64,000 bases of DNA, from contig CAJNOJ010000207.1 of NCBI GenBank assembly GCA_905250025.1, positions 1 to 64,000 of the forward strand, read 5' to 3'. The position numbers and the translations under genes were made by a program. The DNA comes from Adineta ricciae (Eukaryota > Rotifera > Eurotatoria > Adinetida > Adinetidae). Each line of letters opens with the position of its first letter. The first letter of the stretch is position 1. The notes beneath the pieces are model-generated. The model was not told the DNA's origin, made no database searches, and saw only the letters and a list, made by a program, of their open reading frames with translations. This document shows, one piece after another, positions 27,501 through 39,095 of the stretch.

Positions 27501-30500
27501 CTATTGGCTCAATTCTACTGAGTATCGTTGTTACTGTCCACCTGGGTTAACCGGTAAAAATTGTTTAATCCAAATTGATTATTGCGCAAGTCGTCCATGC
27601 TACAATAACGGTACTTGCCTATCCCAACTGGATAGATTCACTTGTCACTGTCCATCCGAATACAAAGGCATCTATTGTCAAACATTCGTCGATCCATGTG
27701 AAACTAATCCTTGTTTGAATGATGGCTTATGCGAGCGAAATAGTCGAACGAAATATCAATGTAAATGTTTAACAAATTATACAGGTAGACATTGTGAAAT
27801 ATTCCAAACGCCTTGCCTGTCGCATCCATGTCGAAATAATGGTAAATGTTTCAATCGTAACAACACATACGAATGTCAATGTACACTGAATTATCAAGGC
27901 AGAACATGCGAACATTCGCCCGATCTATGTCTAACCAAATCCAATCGAAGTTTCTGTCTCAATGGTGGTTCCTGTTTAATGACAAACGAATTAATTCAAT
28001 GTTCATGTTTAGCAGGATTTACTGGTTTATTTTGCGAAGTAAACATCGATGAGTGCTATACCAATCCATGTTCATCGCATGGTGAATGTCTGGATCTCAT
28101 CAATGGTTACCAATGTCGTTGCGAGTCGGGATGGCACGGTTATCATTGTGAAAGCAAACAAAGTGAAATCAGTAAATCGTTTGTTTATCACACAAGCTTG
28201 TCTTCAACATTTCATTTACGTTCATCATCGATTAACATATCAAAAAGTTTACCCTATCGCCATTCATCATTACCCATTCGAATTCAATATGAATTTCGTA
28301 CGACATTGAAACATGTTTCGTTGCTCTCGATTGGTCAACGTTTTAAACAGGAATTAGTCGAGCATCGAATAGTAACGAATTTAGATAACAAAACATTGCT
28401 GTCGACGTCATTTGACTATGATGAAAGTTGGTTAATGATGAGTGTCGAAGTTTTTCATTTATGGATTGACGTGCGAATCGGAAAAAATTCTCTCTCGCAA
28501 CGATTTTATGTCTCGAATGCATCGTTAGCAAATTTAATCAACAATCAAGTTATATTTGGCCTCGAAAACTATTCAGGTTGTGTGAGAAACATTGAAATCA
28601 CATACAGTCAAGTTTATTCAATTTCGTTAACCGATCAATTGATTGAAACGAACGAAAATCGTACTCTAGGTTGTGAAAAGTAAGTTTCGGACGTGATTCG
28701 ACTTGTGTGAACGAACTTTGTTTGTTTGCATAGAACAAATGCTTGTCAATATTCAACTTGTCGAAAGAATGAGATATGTCAAGATCATTGGTTTTACCAT
28801 ATATGCCAATGTCAACGACCTTTCTTCGGTGAACGTTGTGATCAAAGTAAAATTCTCACTTTTGTTTTTTTCGTTTTTTTTCTAAATCAATCTTTTAGTC
28901 GCTCCAATCGTTTCCTTCAATGAAAATAGCGTTGCCAATGTCATCTTTTCGTCTCCTATATCAAACATCTCTCTCTTCTTTAATACGTTGCAATTAAACG
29001 GTACTCTATTTGAACTTATTTCATCGTCTAAACAGTATCGATTTGCTCGTAATACTTTATCAACAAATCCGTCATCATCAAAAATAACCGGAGGCTTCAT
29101 CGACGGTCACTTTCGATTGATTATTATCGACGATGGGCCTAAACGACAAGAATATGAGTTGCGCAGCGAGCAACGATTCAATGACGGACAAACACATAAT
29201 ATTCAACTTGATTTAGATAATTATCGACTGCTTATCGATGACATTTACAATGAAACATTGACGAAAACCAATCATACCTTTCTACCGAATCAAGTTGAAT
29301 TACTCGGTGATGGGTCATTACAAGGTTGGTTGCAAGATGTACGCATCAATGATCAATTGATTCCATTTGATCGAACGAAACAGTCACAAAAAGATTTCAA
29401 TGTAACGTTCTTCCATATGAAATCATTAGAAACAAATCCATGTTACCCAATCAATCCATGTTTGAATCAAGGCATTTGTCTCGTGACGAATTCAAATGAT
29501 TACTCGTAAGTGTTCAACTTTCGTACTGATGGGAATTCATTTCTTTCTTACAATGAAGTGATACATTATAGTTAGACGATTAAACTCTGAGTAGAGACTA
29601 TAATCTTCACATTGTTTCTTTTATTCGATGTGTGTGTGTATACAATTCATCGTTTCTTTTGTATCTCTTCGTTCGTCGATGTAAGATGAGACACTGCGTC
29701 TGCATGACATACAGAAATACTTTGATGTAACCACAATTATGTTGGAGAAACTTTCTGTCAAAGATAGTTTTTTAATCTTGATTTACTTCCTTTCATTTCC
29801 ATCATTCATCAGGTGTCAATGCAATACGGACTGGTTTGGACGGAACTGCTCGGAACCCAATATCTGCAGCTATCATAACCAAAGTTTATGTCCTGATGGA
29901 TTTGTCTGCAAAGTAATCGACGAAAATCAAGAATGTAAGTTCAATCGATCGATTCTTTCGAAGATCTTCAGCGTTACACTGTTGATTAGGTTTGGCCACG
30001 GCGACATTCGAAGGCAATACGAGCAGTTTAATTGCCACATTACATCATAGTTCAGTTTCACAGATTTCAAATGAATTATCGTTCCGACTTCGTGCACGCT
30101 CTCAACATGCTCATCTATTAACTGTGAAGAATTTGTACACATCCAGTTACTTCTCGTTATATCTGCATGGAAATAACTTTCTCTATCGTGATTCCATTCG
30201 AATAACGGATTTGATTATTGAATTGAACAACGAGACATTCGATGAATGGGCAACATTTCACTTTCATTGGTCAGATTTCTCCACATTAACCATCAACTAT
30301 TTGTACACATACACAATCAATTTATCGCTGAAAGCATTATTAACGGCGAATGGACAAACACAAATATTCATTGGCAACGGCTTTCGTGGTTGTTTGGAAT
30401 ACTTATTAATTGGTGAAAATCTCTACATCCCGTTTTATAACGACATGATCTATGAAAATGACACACGCACGAACAAATTCTTTACGGAACAAATTGAAAA

Positions 30501-31937
30501 CATTCAAATAAATAATTGTACATTTAATCATATATGTGATGATATGGATTGCCAAAACGGACAATGTATGAGTGATTTCGATCAAGGCAGATGTGTTTGT
30601 CATCCGGGATGGTACGGAGATTTCTGTCAAGTCAATATTAACGAATGTGAACAAGGTAATAACTGTTCAAAAGAGCATAGTATTTGTGTGGATCATATTG
30701 ATGGATATTACACATGTCAATGTGATGAAGGATTTACTGGACTTTAGTAAGTTATTGAGTATATTTCAAAATTCTTTTCTGTACTCTCGTTATATGATCT
30801 TTTAGTTGTGAAACAAATATCGACGAATGTTCATCATCTCCTTGTAAAAATAACGGTACTTGTATTGATCTAATCAATGGCTACTCATGTCAATGTACGA
30901 GTGATTATATAAACGCTCATTGTACAAAGTCGAAGAATGAGACTTGCTTTGGTCGAACGCATCCATGTCAAAATAACGGCATATGTATTTTGAAAAGTGC
31001 ACATTTTTATGTTGATAATCCAGAAACGGAGTGTCAATGTGCAAATGGTTATTATGGACGATGGTGTGAACATGACTCATGTTCAAATTTAATTTGTCAG
31101 AACAATGGTACGTGTCAACGATTACCAAATGGCCAAGCGAAGTGTTCATGCTTAGTCGAATGGTTCGGAAATGAATGTCAATATGATGTCAATGAATGCG
31201 AAGTAAATCAAACGAATATTTGTTTAAATAATGGAACGTGTGCGAATTTATTTGGTGGTTATGAATGTCATTGTCAGAATAATTATCTGGGCAAAAATTG
31301 CCAGCGAAAACATGTCTGTCTAGAACGATCACCTTGTCTTAACCATGGACAATGTAGAACTGAAGGAGAACATTATTATTGCGAATGCTCGGCGAACTTC
31401 ACAGGCACACATTGTGAATTATTGACGTGCGAATCAGAACCATGTCAACATAATGGAACATGTTTATCGAATATCAAAGACGAATTTTTCTGTAATTGCA
31501 CTGGGACTGGTAAGGATAACTGATAGTCTTTGTATGAAATTTTTTACAACCTGACTGTTAAAATAGGTTACGAAGATGAAAAATGTAGTACGGAAATCAA
31601 TGAATGTCGAAGTAATCCATGTTGGAATAACGGTACCTGTATCGATCAGATCGATGGGTATCTTTGTACATGTCCGTATGGTTTCACTGGCTATCAATGT
31701 GAAAATAAGCAGAAAGCTTTGAACTATTTCGGTTTTTCCTATCATTATATCGTATGGCCGGGTATTGCGATTTTACTGTTAATGGCTATTATTTTACTAA
31801 CAGTTATTGCTGGCCGTATACGTGAGAGCCGTCGATTACGAGGTACATATCATCCAGCAATAAACGAAAATGGTCAAACGTCACGAATGGAGTTTAGCAT
31901 GATTTTAAAACCACCACCAGAAGAACGTTTGATTTAG
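24597..31937 (+). CDS. crb: Crumbs apical polarity protein
   Basis: Seventeen exons chain in phase (24597-24618, 24681-25217, 25268-25522, 25573-25680, 25735-25883, 26202-26433, 26492-26678, 26736-26862, 26919-27072, 27122-27346, 27428-28679, 28734-28846, 28899-29505, 29813-29934, 29990-30746, 30806-31509, 31567-31937) for 1973 residues. After a signal peptide comes a laminin-G-like segment, then many EGF repeats, three further laminin-G-like segments separated by EGF repeats, a last EGF block, one membrane helix and a short tail. The tail settles the identity: RLRGTYHPA is the FERM-binding motif and the protein ends KPPPEERLI, the PDZ ligand for Pals1/Stardust and Par6. Crumbs sets the apical membrane and positions junctions in epithelia. 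Two introns (25884-26201 and 29506-29812) are about 310 bp, much longer than the rest. A polyadenylation signal at 32093-32098 lies only 40 bp before the next gene's ATG. Confidence 0.96.
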
Positions 31938-32092
31938 TCAGTTGCGATTAGTCAATTCATTTCACCTATCACTGTCACTATTTTTCTTTCTTTCTTTCTT
32001 GCTTTCTTGTTCTCGTTCGAGAAACTTTGAACTATGATTGTGTTTTTCTCATGCAATGTCTGTGTGCGTGTGTTGATGTAGTTTCTGTTTGT

Positions 32093-32098
32093 AATAAA
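32093..32098 (+). promoter_or_regulatory. Polyadenylation signal of Crumbs, close to the next start codon
   Basis: Canonical AATAAA 156 bp after the Crumbs stop. The DUF1772 ATG follows 40 bp later, and a pyrimidine-rich stretch ending in AG lies between them. This arrangement is typical of operons resolved by trans-splicing. Confidence 0.6.
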
Positions 32099-32138
32099 GA
32101 TTCTTTTCTCATTTGAAGATTTCAATCTATCATCGAAC

Positions 32139-32639
32139 ATGCCATCAAGTCCAGTATCATTCCTCGATTATCTCGATACTCTTGCTGTGGTCAGTGGTGG
32201 ACTCTTCGCCGGTACAGCCCTTTATATTTCGATCGGTCAGGTGCCTGCATTGCGTCAGTTTGGTCTTAGTGATCATTGGCGATTTTTCCCGTACATGTAC
32301 AAAAATGCAGCACCACCACAGGGAACCTTTGCTACTATTGCCGGTGTGGCAAGTATTGCGCACGCAACACGTATTCGCGGTTCTCCATTCGATCGTAATT
32401 TGTGGATTATAGCAGGAACAACATTTCTAGCCATCATTCCATATACATTCGCATGTATTGCACCAGTTAACAAAGCGATTATTGAAGATAATAAAAGTGT
32501 TGATGCAGGAAACGAGAGTAAAGTAAATGTTGGTGCAAAGAAAGATTTGCTAGATAAATGGGCACTTTTACATTTGGTTCGTACCGTTGGATCGGTTGCT
32601 GGCTTCGGCGCCATGGTTTTTGGACTCACTCGTCATTGA
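32139..32639 (+). CDS. DUF1772 (anthrone oxygenase-like) membrane protein
   Basis: A single exon of 166 residues. About four hydrophobic helices (roughly residues 10-32, 60-76, 86-108, 146-164) and the GTALYISIGQVPAL, W..FFPYMYKNAA and LLDKW..LHLVRT blocks match the DUF1772 family, small membrane proteins found in fungi, bacteria and many animals. A few fungal members act in polyketide oxidation, but most have no known role, so I do not infer an enzyme activity. The gene starts about 200 bp after Crumbs and ends about 200 bp before RUSF1, all on the plus strand. An AATAAA is at 32699-32704. Confidence 0.8.
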   Translation: MPSSPVSFLDYLDTLAVVSGGLFAGTALYISIGQVPALRQFGLSDHWRFFPYMYKNAAPPQGTFATIAGVASIAHATRIRGSPFDRNLWIIAGTTFLAIIPYTFACIAPVNKAIIEDNKSVDAGNESKVNVGAKKDLLDKWALLHLVRTVGSVAGFGAMVFGLTRH

Positions 32640-32698
32640 TCCCTCGTCTTTAGCTGGTAAAGATTTTAGTTTTTTTTATAGCACCCTTTTTTCATTGA

Positions 32699-32704
32699 AA
32701 TAAA
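32699..32704 (+). promoter_or_regulatory. Polyadenylation signal of the DUF1772 gene
   Basis: AATAAA 60 bp past the stop codon, 136 bp before the RUSF1 ATG on the same strand. Confidence 0.6.
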
Positions 32705-32839
32705 CTTTCCCTTACCGACACAAAGCGACAACTTATGACTTCGAAATATTAAGAACGTTTGATTGGTTACGAGAAGCTAACGTGTTGTTTGAATCATACA
32801 TTTTGTGATACTTTTTACTACACTTTGAAATCTGACTAT

Positions 32840-34217
32840 ATGTCATTGAGTGAGCTTCAACGTGGTCAATTGACAGGAAGGATTTATTCCTCGTCAAAAG
32901 GATTTCACAACGTATCATCGAAGTCGACAAAAGATGGCAATTACCAAAAGCAACAGACTTTGTACCAATGGTTTTTATCTATTTTAAAAGAGGTTTTCCT
33001 ACCAGCTGGATATCCAAAGTCAGTGTCCAGCGACTATCTTGGCTATCAAATTTGGTAAATGAAATTTGCCAGATAGCAAAAAGTTTCAATCAAGACTTTC
33101 TATTATAGGGATACAGTTCAAGCATTTGCCTCTTCTATTACGAATGCATTAGCATTTAGTGCTATCTTAGAAGGAATGGGCGTAGGAGATGACAAAGCAT
33201 CTGTTCTTTCAGCGACATTCGTCTGGTTAGTTAAAGACGGAGTGGGAATGTTAGGACGAATTCTCTTCGCTTGGCTTCACGGCACTGGTAAATATAATAT
33301 ACATTGGAGAACAAATCATATCTCTGCTCTTCTCAGGTCTCGACAGTAATCTGAAAATGTGGAGATTCTATGCGGATATTCTCAATGATCTAGCTACGTC
33401 GATCGATTTACTAGCTCCATTTTTCAAACATTTACTCTTACCAATAGCCTGTCTCTCTAATCTATGCCGTTCGATTGTGGGTGTCGCGGGTGGATCAACA
33501 CGAGCGGCATTAGCACAACATCAAGCTATTGCTCATAACATGGGTGATGTGTCAGCAAAAGATGGATCTCAAGAAACGCTTGTCAATCTTTTAGCATTAG
33601 TTGTAAATATATTTCTATTGCACACGGTTAAACGTGATCAATTTATTGTTTGGTTTTTATATTTCACATTGACGGCATTACATTTGTTTGCGAATTATCG
33701 TGCAATTCGAACGTTACAATTACGCACATTCAATTGGAATCGATTTGTATTAATCTGCAAGAATTATTTTCCGAAGAAGGAAATGCCAACAGTTGCTTAC
33801 ATCAATCGACACGAACCGATTCTGATGGAGGTTGGTCAGTCATTGAAATGTTATGTTGGAATGCGACTAAACGAAAATGAAGTCAAATCGATGAATATTG
33901 ATCAATTTCTTCGATATCATTTCGCTATTTTATTCAATCAATCGTCCAGCCGCTTTGATATCGTGCTAACTGATACTTGTAATGATCAAGACCTAATCCG
34001 ATGTTACTTTCTCCTTCAATATTTGATTCACTCCACTCGCTTCGACGAATTCTGCATCATTCCATCGAATGTCTCTTGGATTGATCTAGATCGATTACAT
34101 ACAGTGACGAAGAATCTCTATGAAGATTTCCTTTCGAAAGCACAAGCGATCGGTTGGGACATAACACAAGCAAAATTTCTTGTAAACAGTTACAGATATA
34201 CTTCAAAACAGCATTAA
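32840..34217 (+). CDS. RUSF1: RUS family member 1 (root UVB-sensitive / DUF647)
   Basis: Three exons (32840-33054, 33109-33287, 33337-34217) encode 424 residues, similar to animal RUSF1 (about 470). Seen: FLPAGYPKSVSSDYLGYQIWDTVQAFASSI, the family's N-terminal block; then VSATFVWLVKDGVGMLGRI-like and DPNL.RLVADILND-like segments, here LDSNLKMWRFYADILNDLA; and VGVAGGSTRAALAQHQA, a highly conserved DUF647 stretch. Plant RUS proteins act in early UV-B responses and vitamin B6-related pathways; the animal protein's function is unclear. The ATG 32840 is the first in frame. An AATAAA at 34266-34271 follows the stop by about 50 bp. Confidence 0.9.
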
Positions 34218-34718
34218 GAGGAAGGAAAGTTTTATCCGGTCGATGTTTTGTTTTTGTTTCATGTTAATAAAACGTTGTTCTCTTGCTTGATTTGATATTG
34301 AGAGGTTGAAATTTATTAGATAGAAAATTATGAAATATTCGATAGGAGTTGGCTGGAGAGAAGAAATCTTTCAATGTCCTGTTTCCATCACACGAAATCT
34401 ATTAGAATAGATTCGACATTAGTAGTTGTGGCGTACTGATATCATTAGAACAATGGGCGGTCTCCTGATGTTGACCTTCATGATACTTTGTGCATTGTCT
34501 GGGGTCACGATGCTTCTCAGTATATTTTTGAATGTTGCTGTTCTTATCGTTATATTCAATTAGCGTGGAGTTATCTAAAATAATACTTTTCTTATCGATT
34601 TCCATATCTGAAGGTTACTCTCACTTTGTGATACAAGATCATCAATTGTTTCTGTTAGCTGAAGATGTTGATCTATGTCTTCTAAAACGGAAGCAAACCG
34701 TATTGCGAATCTATGTGC
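34218..34718. other. Convergent intergenic, no gene seen
   Basis: About 500 bp between convergent RUSF1 and the orphan membrane gene. It contains the RUSF1 polyadenylation signal and nothing else recognised. Confidence 0.5.
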
Positions 34719-35598
34719 CTAAATAGACATACCGCATGTGATAGGATCGAAGGGAATAGTTAAATCGGTAGTGTTTTTCTCTGTGGTTTGAATTGACACT
34801 AAGGAGATGAATGTGGCTGAAGTGGAGTTTTCTATGCGAAACCAAATTGATAGAGATTTTGTTTGTTTAGCATCTGCTATTCTTACCGATTAAACTACAT
34901 AAGTTTAGTTGCAGTTGTCGATGTTGGGAAGAATTGAAAACGATCGTTTGGATCAGATTCGACAATTCATTAAAGCTAGTTTTTAGTTTCGAATGAAAAC
35001 TTTCCTCATCTTGGGGATTGTTAATTGATGATGATGGATATTTCACATGACCGTAAATCCATAATATCCCATTCGGATTCATTAATTCAAATGCGGACGA
35101 ATTGGAAATGGGTACGGTTAGAAATGCAATTGGATTTGATTGAAGACCCAATTGTTTATTAGTCTATTTCACGATAAAGTACGAAGGAATATATTGTTGA
35201 ATCTGTAATTACCTGCTGTGAAAAGAGCGCAAGATACTCGATGATTTTCTTCGATAATTCTAATTTGTCTTTCGAGTCCAATGGCACATTGACAATATTT
35301 CCTATGAAAATTCTGAATCAAAATCAGATGAGTTCAAGTTTATCTTACTATTAATTTTGTTAACCGAATTGCTAAGTAGATATTGAGGATTTAAAGAAAT
35401 CAGAATAAGAAATGCCAATATAAGAAAACATCCCGTAATCATACACCAACACATGTAGACGGAAAACTGCGATTGCCTGAAAAATTCGTGAACTTTGCAT
35501 TGTTTATCTCAAACATTTGTTTACGCTTACTGTTGTTTGGATTTCGATGACTCTTCACGATGAACATCCTCATCAACTTCATAGATGGTTTCGAGCAT
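34719..35598 (-). CDS. Orphan single-pass membrane protein
   Basis: Five short exons chain in phase (35598-35531, 35476-35349, 35301-35213, 35163-34887, 34831-34719) and give 224 residues. The gene model rests on five matching GT..AG phases and on the coherent product: a short acidic and polar N-terminus, one strong hydrophobic helix beginning after YMCWCMITG (about residues 30-48), then an extracellular-looking region with several N-glycosylation-type NxS/T sites. A short N-terminus with a single helix suggests type II topology. I recognise no family. The start, near a MLETIYEVDED sequence, is the first ATG in frame. Confidence 0.6.
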
Positions 35599-36756
35599 AC
35601 TTGTTTGTTCTTGTACTTATTCTATAGGAGTAAATACAGCAAATGCATACCGACGAAATGAATGCGCAATGAAGCGAAACAGTATCATTCTTTTTTCGCA
35701 AAGGTAAACTAAGAGAAAAAAATATTTCTATGATATAATTAACCGATATACAGCGTATTTCTTTTCGTTTCGACAAAACAAAATGTATGGACTATTAATG
35801 AGAATAAGCAAGTACTATGCTTGATTAATGCTTAAAGAACGAGAAATATGAATGATTCACTGTCGTTTCTCTAGTTTCTGTGACATGATTTGTTCGTGTT
35901 TTCTTAGGTATTAATGTCCATCAATCACACGGAGAAGTCAACAAAATACTTCGCATGGATGACTGTACTCATGAGTGACTTGTTTGTGTCATTATCAACA
36001 CGATGAAGATAAGGACATACTGAATAATTTCAGGACTACGGAACTCGTAAAGTTGGGTCAAGAATGAAAAAGTTCTTACTGAAGCTGGTATCAGTGACAT
36101 ATGCGTTGTTTGTATTCATTTCATATTGAGCTAAACGCACAAATACGCGGAAAATATGTGAAAAGTCATGCCTTGAGTCATGTTTTCCTTCGTGTTTGAC
36201 GAAGAAAGAATAGTAAAAGTTAATAACCATATTTTCGTCGCAGGTAAAAGTACATGGTCTTACATCCGATGAGAACGTGTACTTCACGACTACAAATCAG
36301 CTTATCCTTATTTCGATACTCTAATATTTGCATTCAATCTCAGTGAAGAAGAAGATTTTAATAGTAGAACAATGTTATAACGAAAACAATAGCTAAACAG
36401 GCAACAAACATTCTAGTCAGGATGATGTTATATATAGCAAAGTATTAATTAATTGAATGAATATATGAACCGATATGTATTAGTAACAAAGTAGCATCTC
36501 GTTTACAAACGACGAGATATGATTTATATTAATACAGAATGCTGGTCGAATAGAACAAAATTTGATCAGATATTATCAAAAGAGAGCATATATTTTGACT
36601 AGTAGGACAAATACAAGTTTTGGAATTTGACAAAGAAATCATAAGACCGGCGTTTGAACAGTCACCATTAAAGTTATATTGGAATATACAAAGAAAAATA
36701 AACAGAAAGACCAGAACAGATACATATTTGTGCTTTGGCTATGTTTCTCCATGTTT
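35599..36756. other. Intergenic, no gene seen
   Basis: About 1.16 kb between two minus-strand genes. One open frame at 36036-36287 (minus) lacks splice partners or recognisable content and was not accepted. Confidence 0.5.
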
Positions 36757-38224
36757 CTAAACATTATTGATAAGATTCTCGACGGCACTTGCTTCCCAGA
36801 TTTGAAATGATGAATCTTCAGCAACTGAAGCAATCATCGGTCGTGTTGGATGCCAGCTTATATCAGGTATACGTGAATCATGTCCTTTATGATCAAAAAT
36901 AACCCCATCAGGTGATTTCAAATCCCAGACACAGACATGTTGATCGGCACTACTGGATGCAAATACACTTGGTGCTAATGGACTCCAGGCAATTTGAAGT
37001 ATAGCATCTCGATGACGTTGATCAAAACGTCGAACTTCTTTGGAAAGATTTCTCATATCCCACAGAGCAATTGTTGTATCGTCAGAACCAGTTAATAGAG
37101 CATATTCGTTAATTGGATGAAATGCAAGACAATTGCAATCAGCTGAATGAACTTTGACACGAAATTGAAGAGTTTTCGAGGATGATGTTGGTGATGGAAA
37201 CAATGATTCTACGAGCGAGGCACTACCTGACGATGCACGAAGATCAGTGATGAGCAAAGTACCCGAACCAGCTGCTGCACCGAAAACAGCTGGATGACTA
37301 AAATTCAGACAGTTTAAGGTGAGTTTTCGTTTTCTTAAACTTCATTAGATGAGCACACTCTTACCTCGGATGCCATTGAATAGCATCAACAAGTTTTCGT
37401 TCTGAATCGAATGTTTCGACTGGATCAAGGATTGTATTACATTCGATTCCATTTGTCGGTGTAGTTGGAACAGGGGCAGTGGACATTTTTTCAACATTCC
37501 ACAAGCACATTTTTCCATCTTGAGCACCAGTCAATAGCAAACCTTGTTGGATCGGATGCCACGATAAAGCAAAACCTTCATCCGTATGTCCACGTAAGAT
37601 AGCTTGTGGTCGAGAAATGCCATCCGGATTCAATTTACTTGGATGTTTACTATAGTCAAATAAGAATATATCGTTGGTCGACGAGAAGCTTGCAATTTTG
37701 AATGTATTTTGAGGCATAGCACGAGCTTTATTTACATCACCAACATGATACATTGGTACGTAAGGATGTACTAAAGATGAAAAGACAAATCTTTCGATGC
37801 TATTTCACGATTGAAAACGGGAAAATATTTACTTGAGCCTCGAACACCCATTTCATAGCCACCATGTTCACCGGTGAATTCATCGAAGCCTTGACATTTG
37901 CTATATACCAGTTAGCTCATTGCGTGAATCAGTAGGTGTTCGTCCACCTTGTGTACCAATGATCAAACGATAATAATCACATTTTGGATCACCTTTGACA
38001 GTATGATAGTCAAGCCATTGAACTGTTGGTGATGGACATTGAAGTAGTTCGTAAAATAACATATTGTACAGATAAGGAGAGTTTTTTCTCCAACGACAAA
38101 ATTCCGTTGATTGAAAGACTTGATCATATTCGTCACTTTCACCATCGTCCTCTTGCTGTGGTGGTTGCTGTGCGATGTCTATGTTAGGTTCATCAATTTG
38201 AATAATTATGGATTCAATTTCCAT
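36757..38224 (-). CDS. RBBP4/RBBP7-like WD40 histone-binding protein
   Basis: Four exons in phase (38224-37948, 37889-37833, 37770-37365, 37297-36757) encode 426 residues, matching RBBP4 (425). The N-terminal helix region WRKNSPYLYNMLFYELLQCPSPTVQWL, the GEHGGYEMG segment, VGDVNKARAMPQN, FDYSKHPSKLNPDG, LRGHTDEGFALSWHP and the WD40 repeats TGSDDTTIALWDMRNL and ASSSADQHVCVWDLKS follow RBBP4/Caf1-p55 in order. Such proteins chaperone H3-H4 in CAF-1, NuRD, Sin3 and PRC2. The first intron is inferred: using the GT at 37947 and an AG at 37890-37891 joins the frames, whereas reading on hits a stop. This joint leaves out the usual 'NHLVIASVQLP' strand, and overall divergence from RBBP4 is large, so it may be a specialised paralog. 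Confidence 0.82.
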
Positions 38225-38567
38225 GGTTACTTCTGCAAAAGAAGAAAAGGACATGTAAACAAATTGATAGATTATCACCATTGAACTTGTCCGTTAAATG
38301 TTGTTATGTTTTGAAACTTATTTATATCGAAACAGAAAAAACAGAGTGCACGAATGTATGTATAGAAGAGAAAAAAGTAAGAAAACATACAGTGACAACA
38401 ATACAATTAGGCATAGAGCACAAGTGTCGAAAAGAAAACAAGGAAACATTAGTCATTTTTACATAAACCAAAACCAGACAAGGAGTATTAGTGGTTGAAT
38501 TGTTTTTTTTCTCAACGGAGATTGTTCATCCATCTGACAAAAAAACAACAAGATACATGTTTTGTCT
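38225..38567. other. Intergenic between two minus-strand genes
   Basis: About 340 bp from the WD40 gene start back to the RGG gene stop. A pyrimidine-rich stretch ending in AG lies just upstream of the WD40 ATG on the minus strand, suggesting a 5' UTR intron or trans-splice acceptor. Confidence 0.45.
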
Positions 38568-39063
38568 TCATCCTTTGGGATTGAACCATGTTTGCCAATT
38601 CGATACAGGAGTACCAGATAATGAGTTCGCGTTCGATGCGGAATTGGATAATGAAGCTTGTTGTTTTCCCGCGCTTTGAGAGTAAAGCTGCGATGGAGCG
38701 GTGATTGTCGCTGGAGTTGTTGTAGATGGGTTCTGAGATTGTGACTGCTGTTGTTGTTGTTGCTGCTGCTGCTGTTGCATATATGCTTGGCACTGCATCC
38801 TGTGTTTGTCAAAATTAAATAGGTTCATGAATAGATGTGTTTCGACTGATGTAACCTACCAGTATTGAGTCCACGCGTTGGTATTCGCCTGGCTCGACGC
38901 AGCATCTTGAGTATTGCTAGTTGCAGAAGATGAGTTTACTGCTAGTCCTAGAAAATCAATAATTGTTTTTATATGTTCAGTAAATTATATTTTTCTCAGC
39001 GACAAACCTTGTGGAAATTGTTGAGGAGTATTAGTTAGGGTAGTTGGTGGTTGAACACCTGTT

Positions 39064-39095
<32 letters not shown>

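Noticed and set aside
24597..31937. Notch-like or fibrillin-like EGF protein
   Set aside because: Laminin-G segments among the EGF repeats and the GTYHPA / ERLI tail identify Crumbs.
36036..36287. 83-codon minus-strand frame
   Set aside because: No family resemblance and no linked exons.
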